DNA of 64,000 nt, taken from Myotis daubentonii. Lineage: Eukaryota; Chordata; Mammalia; Chiroptera; Vespertilionidae. The stretch spans positions 74,088,469-74,152,468 of the forward strand of contig NC_081847.1 in assembly GCF_963259705.1 (NCBI RefSeq), in the 5' to 3' direction. The notes under the pieces were generated by a model, which saw only the letters and a program-made list of their open reading frames with translations, was not told where the DNA came from and searched no databases. Positions 9,831 through 20,600 of the stretch are shown here, one piece after another; position 1 is the first letter of the stretch; the number at the start of each line of letters is the position of its first letter. Position numbers and translations under genes: made by a program.

Positions 9831-10974
9831 GTTTGCTTTTCTTCTCCCCAGGCCTCTAGTGGTGAGCTGATGGAGTTCATTCAACCCGATGAAGGCTGAG
9901 AAGGAGAAGGGAAGAGATCACAGGCCAGTTTGGTCTGTTGGAGGCCAGATGCAGAGAAGTGGACTCACTCATCCTGAGAATATGAAGATCTAAGGAGAAG
10001 AGCATACAGGAAGGAGAGGTGGGCAGAGACCCTCATGATTTGGAATAGTACTCCTGCTCTGGCAAATATGGCCTAATGGATGGACTCTTTCCATTCACCA
10101 ATCAGTTCTATCATTTTCTTCCCATAGGATGGGAGGAGTGAGGGGATGGAGACAGGAATAGCAAGTGCTTATGCCCATACTGCTCCTTTCTGAGAAGGGA
10201 AAGCAGAAACCCTCTGCCTATGGGGGTAAGAGAAGTGTTCCTAACTCATGGGCCTTTCTGTAGGGTGTGCACAGCACAGTACCAAGTGGATGTTGCAGTG
10301 TTGCTGGTGAGGGCTACCCATCCCATGCCTTTGCTCCTCTGTAGTTCCATTTGGACAAGAGCTGCTGTGGGCTTGGTGCCCCTATAATTCAGAGTCACCT
10401 CCTGCAGTGTCCTTCTCCCCCCACACAAAGTATCAGACACTGGGCCTTTGCCTACATGCTGACAGAGCTCTGCATGGCCTCCTCTCAGACAGGTGATAAC
10501 AGGTAGTGAAAGCTTGTTAATCAGACAAACTAATCATGCTGATTAGACCTAGTTCAATAATGGATCACCCCATCCCAGGGAATCTCCTGTTTAATGCTTA
10601 AACCAATCAAAAGGCTCTGGGGGAATGACTTGGTTGGGGGTGAGGTGCAGGATGAGAAGAGAGCAGGCTAATAGGAGGCATTTGGGGAAGGTGATATCAG
10701 GGCCAAACACATCTCATCCCACAAATGATAGGGGCTCCTCCATGTCCAAGGATGGCTGAGACACTAGTGAAATAGATCATACAGATGGAGTGCTCAGAGT
10801 CTGCAGAGCAACCAGGAGGGATGGCTCGTGGTCATCAGGTCTTGTGGATTCCTCACCATCTCTTTCTCTCCACCTTGCTGCTATTCCTAGTTCAGGTCTC
10901 ATCTTTTAGAAATTGGGCTCTTGCAATGACTTCTTAGTTGGTCTGCCTGACTCCAGTCTCTATCCCCTATATAT

Positions 10975-11930
10975 TGCAGCTAGAATTGTGTTTTATATTT
11001 TTCATTATTTATATAATTAGGAAAAAATGTAAAAAATACAGAAGAGTGCATTATACAGCTAGAAATATACAGCCAATCCTATATAATAAGAGCCTATGTG
11101 GTCATGACACCCTTACACTGTGACGCCCTCACACTGTAATGAGTGATCACCAGGCACAGCGGCGGGTCCCACCATTCTGGCCTATCTCTTTGGGGCAATC
11201 CATTGAGGAGCCCCGGATGGGTCGGTGAGGCCTACCTCTTTGGGGCAATCAATTGCGGGGCTCCCGCACTGTGAGAAGGCACAGGCCAGGCTGGGGGACC
11301 CCCCCACCCAGTGCATGAATTTCATGCACCGGGCCTCTAGTATTCATATATTTGCCATGCCAAATCAACAAATGCTAGTTTTCTGCCATATTTTATTTCT
11401 CTCTCTGTCTCTCCTTTATTAAAATACAGCATTCACAAGGTAAAGTGCACATACCATAATTGTAACGCTCTTTAATTTTCACAAAGTAAACATAGTCCTA
11501 TAACCAGGACCACAAAAGAAACAGCATTTATGGCCTCCTGGTTTTGCCTCCTTCTGGCAATTCTGCTCCCCCACCCCTACAAAAGGGAACTGCTACCCAG
11601 TGTAGGTTGGTTTGCCTATTTTTGAACCTTACGTAAGTGCAGACACACAATATGTGCTCACTGTGTGTTGTATTTGTTTTGAATGTTCTCTTTTAAAAAA
11701 AGACATTTATAAAGATAAATATGAAGTCCCCTATGTTTAATCCTTTGTACTCCTTTTCCTTCTCCAAAGGCAACCACACATCATAAATGTGATACGTATT
11801 CAGCTCATGCCTCTCTATGTTTACATATGTGTATAACATTTGCTTTGGATGTGTTTTGTTTTTGTTTAAATACATGGTTTCACAAAGTAAGAAAGTTTGG
11901 CCACTTGCTTATTTCACAGAGCGAGCTTTC
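10975..11930 (+). mobile_element. L1M LINE 3' UTR, split by a Helitron
   Basis: Left part 10975-11076 and right part 11341-11930. The right part has 'attcacaaggtaaagtgcacataccataattgtaacg', 'cctataaccaggaccacaaaagaaacagc' and 'ttttgaatgttctctttt', wording typical of old L1M 3' untranslated regions. No ORF1 or ORF2 is recoverable. Confidence 0.6.
11077..11340 (+). mobile_element. HeliBat-type Helitron, intact ends
   Basis: 264 bp, with 5' TCCTATATAATAAGAGCCTA at 11077 and a 3' hairpin gtgcatgaatttcatgcac at 11311-11329, then 'cgggcctCTAG' ending at 11340. The base before is A and the base after is T, the expected AT target. An internal imperfect duplication of about 57 bp ('cctayctctttggggcaatc', 'gagcccc/gggctccc') lies at about 11176-11275. 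Non-autonomous. Confidence 0.95.
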
Positions 11931-11959
11931 TAAACCACACAATGGGTTATGTGACTCCC

Positions 11960-12090
11960 TATCCTTTTAACCTTCCCCACTCCCCCTCACCCCTTCCAGA
12001 CTGTTGGTTCCCAGAAGCAAAGGCAATGTTTGCTGTCTCTTTGTGTCCTGTGAGTCTAACTCTGTGCCTGATGCTTTATAAAAATGATTA
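11960..12090 (+). mobile_element. L2 LINE 3' end relic
   Basis: 'gactgttggttcccagaagcaaaggcaatg', 'tctgtgcctgatgctttata' leading into the simple-repeat tail at 12091. Confidence 0.6.
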
Positions 12091-12138
12091 GGGTGACTGA
12101 CTGACTGACTGACTGACTGAATGAATGAATGAATGAAT
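12091..12138. repeat. (GACT)n(GAAT)n microsatellite
   Basis: About six GACT units followed by five GAAT units, grown from the tail of an L2 element. 12140-13080 is unique-looking. Confidence 0.95.
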
Positions 12139-13079
12139 AACAATGGTCTTCATGTCATGAAGAATCTGAAAGTCCAAGACAAATGGCCTCTCTTCAGCTG
12201 GCCCCCTTTTGGGGGGAAGGTGCCATTTTAGTTTCTTCTTTCTTTTTCTCTTTGAATGTTTTTTCAGTGTCTGTCTGTAAAACTTCCCAAAGACTTAAGT
12301 CCATCAGCAAGCACAGCACAGAAGTTTGACTTTGGGAAGAGGTGGGCATCTCAGAGCTGTGTAGGCTCTCAGAAGCTTGGCTCCTCATCTGCTTTCCTGG
12401 AACTGAGCACAGTATCCTTCCTGGGGTTCTCCTTTCTCTAAACAGAGAATCCTTATGGAGGTCTAAAGAGGTTATGATGATAAATTCACATCTCAGCAAA
12501 TGGATAAAGCATCAATCATCCTTTGAGTTAGCTAATCCTGGGTTCTGTTGAATTCCATTGGTCCTTCCAAGCTCTCCAGGGGTGAGGTCAGGACCCCAGG
12601 GGGATGGGTTGCTGTGACAGTTTGAAGGGGGGATTTCAAAGTAAAGAAAAACGGGTTCCACCTGAAAGTCTTACTATGGCTCATGGCTGTCAAGACCCCA
12701 GAGCCTTATTCTCAGGACTCTTGTTCCTCCAGCCCTTCCTGTCCATCCTTTCGCTCAGGGCTCGGTCCATATCCTCATGGAAAAATGCCCATTTTAGATT
12801 TTGAATGAAATCTTGTTATGCTACTCATTGGATGGTTTGGATAAGCCCATGACCTCTCAGACATCCAGTGTGCTTAACTGAGGATGTAATCTGACTTATT
12901 TCACAGATTTGTTGGAAGAAGTAAACTATGAGTGGTCAAGGATGTGAAAATGCCTGGCTCCTAGGTAGCACTCGGTATTTTTGTACTTGTGTATGCAAGC
13001 AGACAAAGGGATAGACAGAAATACAATAGATGTGTTATTGCATCTACATGCATGCTGTGTGTGTGTTTAGTGTCTGACT

Positions 13080-13245
13080 TTCTTTCTAAACATTTATCAT
13101 AAGCATTTTCCAATCTCATTAAAAACACCTGTTCCATATTGCTTTTGATAGTTGCATAATATTCTAACATCTGGTTGCTCTGTAAGTACACCTAACCATT
13201 TCCATACTGTGGGCCATTTTGTTTATTTTCAATTTTTTATCAAGG
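13080..13245 (+). mobile_element. L1M LINE 3' fragment
   Basis: 'catttatcataagcattttccaatctcatt', 'gttgcataatattctaac' and 'ccatactgtgggccattttg' follow an old L1M 3' region. 13250-13652 is T-rich with no clear family. Confidence 0.5.
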
Positions 13246-13673
13246 AGAGTTCCGAGGCCAGCCCAGCCTGCTTTTGTTTTTTCATTCCCCACTCATTTGC
13301 AAACAACGTGTTTTTCATTATCTTTGCTTTGTTTTTTCTTTTCTACTTGGGATACTTATAATTTATTTTTTTCCTCGCTGTCAAGCTGTGGGTTTCTTTC
13401 TTTTTCTTTTCTTTTTTTGTTTTTATCTCTTATGCTTGATGCAGCATATACCATTTTGTTTTGCAATCGGAGATCTCCCGCTCTCTGTTTATTTTTTAGT
13501 TTGTGAATGTTCTACTATAGATTTGATTGACTTTTCAGTATCATTACTTTTTTGAAGACTTTTAGGAACACATGTCTTTTCTTTTTTGTAAATTAAATCA
13601 CTTTTCTCTGTTACTCATACATGGTATCTGTCTGATCATTATTTTCAACTCTAGATTCTAGAAGATATATTTC

Positions 13674-13902
13674 TTTTCTTTTTTTTTTTAAATATATTTT
13701 ATTGATATTTTACAGAGAGGAAGGGAGAGAGATAGAGAGTTAGAAACATCGATGAGAGAGAAACATCGATCAGCTGCCTCCTGCACATCTCCCACTGGGG
13801 ATGTGCCCGCAACCTACATACATGCCCTTGACCGGAATCGAACCTGGGACCTTTCAGTCCGCAAGCCGATGCTCTATCCACTGAGCCAAACCGGTTTCGG
13901 CG
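13674..13902 (-). mobile_element. Young VES SINE with 21-bp target duplication
   Basis: Head at the right ('ctgagccaaaccggtttcgg' complement), tail at the left (T run, 'aaatatattttattgatatttt'). Identical 21-bp target duplications at 13653-13673 and 13903-13923 (starting agattctagaag) mark an L1-driven insertion recent enough to keep them unchanged. Very similar in sequence to the SINE at 23547-23796. Confidence 0.97.
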
Positions 13903-14235
13903 AGATTCTAGAAGATATATTTCAAATTTACTATCTATCTGAAACTCTGCAGTGTAGATTCTGCTCTTTACTGCTTTTAATGAAAGCTGTGATTCTAATA
14001 GTACATTGATTTCTTTGACTACTTTGTATGTTAGTGAGGCTTTTCTTCATCTTAGCCTGCAACTTGCTTTTGCACTTTGGTCTTATTTTTCATCTCATTT
14101 TTTCCCCTAGAAGGCATGGCTTTTTGCAATTTATTGAGAAAAAAAAAAGTATATACTAAGATTTTCTTAATGTGTTTTTTTAGTAAACAAATTTAGAGGC
14201 ATGCCTTTTCTTTATATCTTTAGGGGGAAACCTAT

Positions 14236-14470
14236 GTTAGAGAATATTTGGCAAACTATGTCCCATGGGCTAAACCCGGCCCATTCCTTGTTTTGGTAAA
14301 TAAAGTTTTATTGGAACACAGCCCCCCTCACTCATTTGTATATTTACATATTGTCTGTGACTGCTTGCTTTCTCACTGCAGTGTAATGATGACAGAGACT
14401 GTGTGGCTCACAAAATTTAAGATCTGTTTAGTTTTATGGAAAAAAATAGCTAACTCCTGTGTTATTCTCC
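14236..14470 (+). mobile_element. Ancient hAT-type DNA transposon relic
   Basis: Contains 'ggcaaactatgtcccatgggctaaacccggccc', 'aataaagttttattggaacacagcc' and 'gacagagactgtgtggctcacaaa'. This order is that of a widespread old mammalian DNA element. The exact family name is not certain. Confidence 0.6.
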
Positions 14471-14529
14471 TCTGTTTAATCATTGTTAAATCCACAGTGA
14501 TATTTCTAAATTCATTGTTTGACCCCAGA

Positions 14530-14935
14530 AGGTTATAGATTCCACACTCATATTGGGTAATTGATGAAAGATTTATTAAGGGGCTATTTCCAAAGTTGTC
14601 GGAAGAGTTCAGGAACTCAAAAAAGGGGTGATGTAGTACCCCAAGTCTAACACCTGCGGGGCACCTTTACTACCCTAGGCCTGAAGGAGTAAGGGGAGGG
14701 CCGAGGGGACCATAACTCCGAGGGAATAGCCGAGTGGAGTGTTGTCTGAAGAGAGTCATGACTTTTAATAGACAAATGCATCTAAGTCACAGTGACCAGC
14801 CGGGAGGAAGCCAGAGTAACATCACCTCATTCCCACATCCTAGGGTGCCATGCTGGTGCCTCCCAATGGCTGAAGGCAACCAGAAACCAGAGGACAAAGG
14901 AATCCTTTACTGAACCCCTTACAGGCCTGCCTCCT
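14530..14935 (-). mobile_element. Old LTR- or LINE-derived repeat, uncertain family
   Basis: 'aaagatttattaaggggctat', 'gccgagtggagtgttgtctgaagag', 'cattcccacatcctagggtgccatgctggtgcctccca' and 'aggcctgcctcctggggcacag' occur in the order of a common mammalian repeat. I cannot name it firmly. Confidence 0.4.
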
Positions 14936-15011
14936 GGGGCACAGCAGAGAGTGGGGAAGAGTGAGTAAGTGAAAGACACAGAGCACTCAGAGTTTACTTT
15001 TGGAGTGTCTA

Positions 15012-15205
15012 GATTAGAGCTGTCTGATAGAACTTTCTACAGTGATGGGCATGTTTTGTATCTACGCTGTTTAATTAACTAGCCACCACTAGCCACTTGT
15101 GGCTACTGAGCACTGGAAATGTGTTCATGGGCTTAGAAACTAATTTTCTATTGTAATTAATTTAAATTTAAACAGCCACCTAGAGCTAGGGCCTACCATA
15201 TTGGT
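15012..15205. mobile_element. Ancient hAT-type DNA transposon relic
   Basis: 'agagctgtctgatagaacttt' at one end, 'agccactagccacttgtggctactgagcactgg' and 'aatttaaatttaaacagccacct' internally, 'cctaccatattggtcag' at the other: near-palindromic ends of an old hAT element. Confidence 0.6.
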
Positions 15206-15337
15206 CAGGGTGGATTTCTATCTTCTTGCATGCACCAATGGCATTGCAATTTGCTGGATTGTCCTGGAATATTTGTTCCCTGGTTCTTATATTTTGAAAC
15301 AGATAATTCCTTTCATAATATTCTGAGGTAGTCTCCC

Positions 15338-15340
<3 letters not shown>

Positions 15341-15397
<57 letters not shown>

Positions 15398-15410
15398 TCT
15401 CTCTCTTTCT
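15341..15410. repeat. (CT)n microsatellite
   Basis: About 35 CT units with two short breaks near 15393 and 15407. Confidence 0.97.
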
Positions 15411-15682
15411 CCCCCCTTTTCTAGAAATAATAGCTGAAAACCCACAAGCTCTAGGAAACATAATTCCATCGCTCCTGTTAAGACTTTGCCTGTCTAAAAT
15501 CTCACCTTGGACCCCTTTCCTTCTCTTCATTATGTAGTTACTAGGGGCCCGGTGCACGAAATTCGTGCACTGGGTGTGTGTGTGGGGGGGAGTGTCCCTC
15601 AGCCCAGCCTGCCCCCTTTCACATACTGGGAGCCCTCAGGCGTTGACCCCCATCACCCTCCAATCGCAGGATCGGCCCCTTG

Positions 15683-16310
15683 CCCAGGCCTGACGCCTCT
15701 GACAGAGGTGTCAGGCCTGGGCAGGGGACCCTCATTTCCCCCCATCACTGGTTCTGCCCCCAGCCCAGGCCTGATGCCTCTGGCCCAGGCATCAGGCCTG
15801 GGCAGGGGACCCCCAGACCCCTCCGATTGCTGGCTCTGCCCCTTGCCCAGGCCTGATGCCTCTGCCACAGGTGTCAGGCTTGGACAGGGGACCCCCATCT
15901 CCCCCCGATCACTGGCTCTGGCCCCCGCCCAGGCCTGAGGCCTCTGGCCCAGGAATCATGCCTGGGCAGGGGACCCCCATCTCCCTCTGATCGCTTGCTC
16001 CACCCCCCGCCCAAGCCTGACGCCTCTGACCCAGGCTTCAGGCCTGGGCAAGGGGACCATCATATCCCCCCAATCCCCGGCTCAGCCCCCCGCCCAGGCC
16101 TGATGCCTCAGCCAGAGGAGTTGACCCTCATCACCCTCCGATCACCAATCACCGGATCGGCCCCTTGACCAGGCCTAAGGCCTCCGGCAGAGGTGTCAGG
16201 CCTGGGCAGGGGACCCCCAGCTCCCTGCGGTTGCAGGCTCCGCCCCTGCCCAGGCCTAACGCCTCTGGCCTAGGCGTCCGGCCCGGGCAGTGGGGACCCG
16301 CAGCTGCAGC
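15683..16310. repeat. 82-bp minisatellite; each unit a hairpin
   Basis: Monomer starts fall at 15683, 15764, 15846, 15928, 16010, 16093, 16168 and 16249, a period of 81-83 bp apart from one 75-bp unit. Each unit contains an inverted repeat. The best is at 15764-15802: a perfect 15-bp stem (cccaggcctgatgcc and its complement) with a 9-base loop. Other copies have one to three stem mismatches. Confidence 0.92.
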
Positions 16311-16620
16311 GGCCCCGCGATCGTGGGCTCCGCTTTAGGCCCAGGCAAGGGACCCCTAGACCTGGGACTGCCAGCTTCGACCGTGCCCAGCTCCCATTGC
16401 TGGCTCCACCCCTACTTCCTGCTATCACTGGCCAGGGCGGCAAAGGCGCCTGATTCTCCTATCATGGCTGGGGGGCAGGGCAAAGGCGGCTCCAGGGCCG
16501 CCTTTGCCCTGCCCCCCAGCTCTTAGCTCCCCCCTGGGTTTCCGATAACTGTCAGTGGCAGGGGGCTTCTTCCTGCTTTCCCTTTTGCCTCCCTGCATTG
16601 TGCCTACATATGCAAATTAA

Positions 16621-16740
16621 CCGCCATCTTGTTGTCAGTTAACTGCCAATCTTAGTTGTCAGTTAACTGCCAATCTTGGTTGTCAGTTAACTGCCAATCA
16701 TAGTTGGCAGTTAATTTGCATATAGCCCTGATTAGCCAAT
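16621..16740 (+). promoter_or_regulatory. YY1-like, octamer and CCAAT motifs with 24-bp repeats
   Basis: 'ccgccatcttg' at 16621, three 24-bp units starting gttgtcagttaactgccaat at 16631, 16655 and 16679, 'atttgcat' at 16714-16721 and 'ccaat' at 16736-16740. The order of motifs is that of 4916-4966. Each 24-bp unit also ends in a CCAAT, so CCAAT boxes were multiplied in this copy. Regulatory activity is inference. Confidence 0.4.
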
Positions 16741-16969
16741 GAAAAGGGTATCGTCGTACGCCAATTACCATTTTTCTCTTTTATTAGTGTAGATAGGATA
16801 GTCCCTCAAATGAGGGGGCATAAGGGAGGATGACTTTAGAAAGCTCTTTAAGTGCATTATAAGGTTTCTATTTTTTTTAATCAGAAAAATCTGAGATCTC
16901 TGCCTATGAACTAAGGCTTGACAGTGTCTGTTTCAAAAGCCAAGATGTGTCATCAAGAATGATTGAATT

Positions 16970-17136
16970 ACCTTTTCAAATTTTATTGATTTTAGAGAGA
17001 GAGAAACATGGATTGGTTGTTCCACTTATTTATGCATTCATTGGTTGATTCTTCTATGTGTCCTGACCGGAGATTGAACCCAAAACCTTGGAGTATCGGG
17101 ACGACACTCTAACCAACTGTGCTACCAGGCCAGGTC
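16970..17136 (-). mobile_element. Older tRNA-derived SINE
   Basis: Antisense SINE of the type seen at 25254: 'ttgattttagagagagagaaac', 'ggttgttccacttatttatgcattcattgg', 'gaccggagattgaaccc', 'ctaaccaactgtgctaccagg'. A 16-bp target duplication with one mismatch (caagaatgattgaatt) lies at 16954-16969 and 17137-17152. Confidence 0.9.
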
Positions 17137-17180
17137 CAAGAATGATTTAATTTTATCACTTCCTTTCCATTGATATAGTT

Positions 17181-17415
17181 CCGTGATGGCGAGCCTTTTG
17201 AGCTCGGCGTGCCAGCATTTTGAAAAACCCTAACTTAACTCTGGTGCCGTGTCACATATAGAAATTTTTTGATATTTGCAACCATAGTAAAACAAAGACT
17301 TATATTTTTGGTATTTATTTTATATATTTAAATGCCATTTAACAAAGAAAAATCAACCAAAAAAATGAGTTCTCGTGTCACCTCTGACACGCGTGTCATG
17401 GGTTCGCCATCACTG
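17181..17415 (-). mobile_element. Non-autonomous hAT element, copy 2
   Basis: Inverted copy of the element at 6396-6629, about 95% alike by eye. The perfect 8-bp target duplication atatagtt is at 17173-17180 and 17416-17423. The ends are CCGTGATGGCGAGCC and GGTTCGCCATCACTG. The two insertions are independent, since their target sites differ. Confidence 0.92.
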
Positions 17416-17423
17416 ATATAGTT

Positions 17424-18175
17424 AGTAACAGGAAGTCTCCGAAATTGAGAGTTTGTTGCTTACAATTCTTAGCTAGTGTGTATTGTGGTGGGGAGCTGAG
17501 AAAGGTCATATCAGGGGTGGGTGTGTGGAATCTATTATCCTCAGAGCCTCCCCTCACCATGTTTTCTCTATGATTGTCACAGTTGCTGCTGAAAACAGAT
17601 CATGATTTTGAATGTGCATAATCTTAGGTCTGATGCAGAATTAATACCAATTGCTGATTTTCACACCGAGATGTTAATTATTATTTGTTTTGCATTTGCA
17701 TTCGCAGGTATCTGTGGAGGGAAATTGGCATACTCAGTTGTTAGGCCATTATTAAAATGACAGTTGGGAAAATATTTGAAAAATATTGTCTTTTCTTCTG
17801 TTTTCTCCTCTGGCATTGCCTTTATTATTTTTATCTTCTCTGTAACTGAGATTTGTGGCACGATTTTGGAATTCCAGGTAAGTAATGGAAACCACGCTGG
17901 GACACTGGGACTTGCAACAAAATCCACTGTGTTGAAACTGGGGCTTCTTATGGAGGCGTTTGCAGTTCCCTGAGAACAAGAACAGGTCCAGCCATTTACA
18001 GGTGATAAATCAGAGGTGCCTGTGAAATCTATTATTTCTTTGCAGGGGCCCATTCAACTCATTTGGTGGGGTGCTTCCTGCCGTCAGATCTGCCTGTTTG
18101 GGCTGAGAAGAGCAAGCAAAGGGAAAAGACAGTCTTTGCATCACTGTATGAACGAAGCATTCTGAAACCAGCGTT
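17424..18175. other. Unique AT-rich sequence, possible conserved noncoding DNA
   Basis: No repeat recognised. 17640-17880 is an AT-rich block with a low number of CpG and several TAAT/ATTA cores ('gttaattattatttg'). A 130-codon antisense frame (17661-18053) has no recognised domain and no credible splice context. Conservation cannot be judged without alignment. Confidence 0.35.
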
Positions 18176-18179
18176 AAAC

Positions 18180-18300
18180 CACCAGATTTCACGTGGCCTG
18201 GTGGTGCCACGGAGTAGCTGAGGAAACTTGGACAAGTCGCCTTAGTTTCTCGTCTGTGAAGATGACACTCACTCCAGTGTCCTGGCAAAGCTCAAGTGAG
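18180..18300 (+). mobile_element. MIR SINE fragment
   Basis: 'ggaaacttggacaagtcgccttagtttctcgtctgtgaaga' corresponds to the MIR 'cttgggcaagtcacttaac...cagtttcctcatctgtaaaa' core. 18300-18590 is unique-looking. Confidence 0.6.
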
Positions 18301-18589
18301 GAGGAGAACCTTGTCAACTCCAGAGAAACATGTAAATTTGACAGTGGCTGCAGCTACAAATGTCAATTTTGTGATCTTATTTGGTCTTTCCCAATGGGAG
18401 TGAGATTTCATGTGGGTGCTCATGCTCCTACTGTGAGGCCCCTCATCACCAGAGTCCTGTAGTCCGCACTGGGGTGGGTAGGTCCTGCCAACAATGCTCA
18501 CCTCTGTGACCAGGAGCCAGCTGCTCAGTGAAGAAGTCAGCCCTTCTAGGAAAAAGAGTCTTTTAGTTTTTTCATCAATATTAGTAACA

Positions 18590-18845
18590 TTAATTGCTTC
18601 AATGAATTTATTCAACATCTACCTTGCCGTGTACAGAGTGTACTTGGTTCTCATCCTTAAGGGACTTACAGTCTAGTACAGTTCAGGATGTGTGTATTTA
18701 CCCCACAGTTGGGAGGAAATATTGATTGATTAATCCATTGATTGATCGACCTGTTCATTGAATGAATGGTTTGTTAAGGCTCTCATGTGCCAGGCACTGG
18801 CTATTGGAAAGTGAATGAGATAAGGTCCCTACCCTCAGGGTTACC
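18590..18845 (-). mobile_element. L2 LINE fragments
   Basis: Two antisense L2-like stretches: 'tgaatttattcaacatctaccttg' with 'gggacttacagtctagtacag', and 'cattgaatgaatggtttg' with 'atgtgccaggcactgg' and 'aaggtccctaccctca'. Confidence 0.6.
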
Positions 18846-18849
18846 AAAT

Positions 18850-19012
18850 TCTTCTCATTCTGAGCATTTGAATCTCTTGAGGGTGAGTTACACATTGAGT
18901 TCAGGTTGCCTGGGCTCCTCCCTCGAGATTCTGATCAGCCATCTAAATTTTGAGTCTACATTTTGAACAAGCCCCTGGGCGGTGGAGAACAATCTTGAAA
19001 CACTGCTCTGGG
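18850..19012. mobile_element. MER5-type hAT relic
   Basis: 'gagattctgatcagcc', 'tctacattttgaacaagcccctgggcggtg' and 'ttgaaacactgctctgg' match the MER5A-like order loosely. Confidence 0.45.
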
Positions 19013-19033
19013 GAATCCACATGTAGTAGGGGA

Positions 19034-19085
<52 letters not shown>
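19034..19085. repeat. (CA)n microsatellite
   Basis: About 26 uninterrupted CA units. 19086-19400 is unique-looking. Confidence 0.97.
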
Positions 19086-19087
<2 letters not shown>

Positions 19088-19399
19088 AGAAACATGCTAC
19101 TTGGCTCCACCCTGCTTCCTGGGCCCCTCCCACATTCAGTCAAGGTTTTCCTGTCCCCAGCAGTGAAACCAACTGGATCGCCTCTTCACAACACGGAAGT
19201 TCCAATAAGAAAAATAAAACCCACTCTTCCATTTTAAATATGCACATGTTTACATGAAAAAATACAGATAAATGTCATTCTGCATTATACCACAAGTATG
19301 GTCCTCTTATCAATAAATCTCTTTTGAAAGAAACCCACTTGGAATTGCTGTATTATTTCCCACTCTTTGGGCACACCTATCTGTGTAATTGATAGGTTA

Positions 19400-19605
19400 T
19401 TTTAGGATGTCCTTTTAGCAATGGTTATTTAGTGAACCGTTACTCTGTGACAAGTACCGTGTAATACACATCCCACGCATTATCTCATTTAATCTTAGTC
19501 ATTAATTCATAAGGTGAATATTATTTTTTTTCCACTTTACAGCTGATGCAACTGAAGCTTAGAGAGTTTGTTGACTTGTTCAGAGCAGCACATTCAATGA
19601 TGGCA
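19400..19605 (-). mobile_element. MIR SINE
   Basis: Antisense MIR: 'tactctgtgacaagtaccgtg', 'cattatctcatttaatctt', 'ctttacagctgatgcaactgaagcttagagag'. 19605-20395 is unique-looking and moderately GC-rich from 19730 to 20260. Confidence 0.75.
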
Positions 19606-20404
19606 TTTTTAATTTTCCACCCTTATAAATGGCACTGAAATGCCCACCGGTGTGCATAAACCTTTGGCCACGTGCTTGGTCATTTCCTTATAATTGGTTG
19701 TGAAAAGGGGGATACTCATGTGATTCTGTGCCCCCTCTGAACAGACCTTCTCTCCTCTCTCAGCTGCCCTGTTGTCCCAGGAGCTCAGGGCTTTCAAAGC
19801 TCCACCGACGTTCTGCCCTTCCCTCCCAGCTTTTCTGTGACTACCTTCCTGCCACAGATGAGGGAAGTGAGCCCCAGCTCCTGGGAACCCCCTTCTCAGC
19901 CTCTGATGTCCCTTGATGTCTTTTTGGGCAGCAACATGTAAAAGACCAATAAGATCAGGTCAGGGTGACGCTGTGACAAGGTGTCAGCACCTATGGCTGT
20001 ACCTGGATTGTGACAGGCACCTGGGCAAGCTCTCTCTGACCCCTGGGTGGTGGCTGACACACAGCATCAGTCTCCAGAGCAGCAGACTGAGAGCAGAAGG
20101 AAGGTGAAAGGTAGCTGGGAGCAAGCCCCCAGGCCTCCTGCCACCATGACTGGGACACTGTCATGGGGGGACCTTCCCAGGTGGAGGCACAAAGCGGGGG
20201 TTGCCGCACAGGGTCAGGATGGTTGAGGAGATTTGTAGCTTCCTGGGTCTCCACATTTTGGATGTTTCGTCTGACACCATCAAAAACATTTTAAAATGCA
20301 CTCACATCTCAAATTAAGCATGCAAGTTCAGCTGTGTTCAGTACTTGCCATCTGCATTCTTTTGCAGGCATTTAATGAACGTCTATGTGTTTCTGGTTTT
20401 TTTT

Positions 20405-20435
20405 TAAATCCTCACCCGAGGATATGTTTTTATTG

Positions 20436-20497
<62 letters not shown>

Positions 20498-20600
20498 TCA
20501 ATTGGATGGAACCCAGGTAAGTGCACTGACTGGGAACCAAACGTGTAACCTTTTGATGTATGGGATAAAGCTCCAACCAACTGAGCCACCCGACCAGGCC
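20405..20600 (-). mobile_element. tRNA-derived SINE with expanded (GA)n
   Basis: Antisense SINE of the subfamily whose tail reads 'aaatcctcacccgaggatat'. Head at the right: 'aaccaactgagccacccgaccagg'. Its normally short GA stretch has grown to about 28 units (20438-20493). 20600-21060 is unique-looking. Confidence 0.88.
20438..20493. repeat. (GA)n microsatellite inside SINE
   Basis: Pure AG/GA run of about 56 bp within the SINE body. Confidence 0.97.

Larger units (their letters stand above)
15541..16798 (-). mobile_element. HeliBat-type Helitron with hairpin minisatellite
   Basis: The 3' CTAG is at 15541-15544 and its terminal hairpin gtgcacgaaattcgtgcac at 15552-15570. The 5' end, eroded to 'ttttattagtgtagatagga', closes at 16798. 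The 1,258-bp body holds eight 82-bp monomers (15683-16310) and three 24-bp monomers (16631-16702). No Rep/helicase is present. The right-hand 100 bp is nearly the same as 4916-5020, tying it to Helitron B. Open frames here (15507-15938 and its antisense) follow the repeats. Confidence 0.92.

Noticed and set aside
17661..18053. 130-codon minus-strand frame in unique DNA
   Set aside because: No recognised domain, mixed with AT-rich noncoding-like sequence, and no credible exon boundaries. Kept only as unique DNA.
20130..20165. Small inverted repeat 'ccatgac...gtcatgg'
   Set aside because: Short arms of this kind are expected by chance and it has no supporting context.
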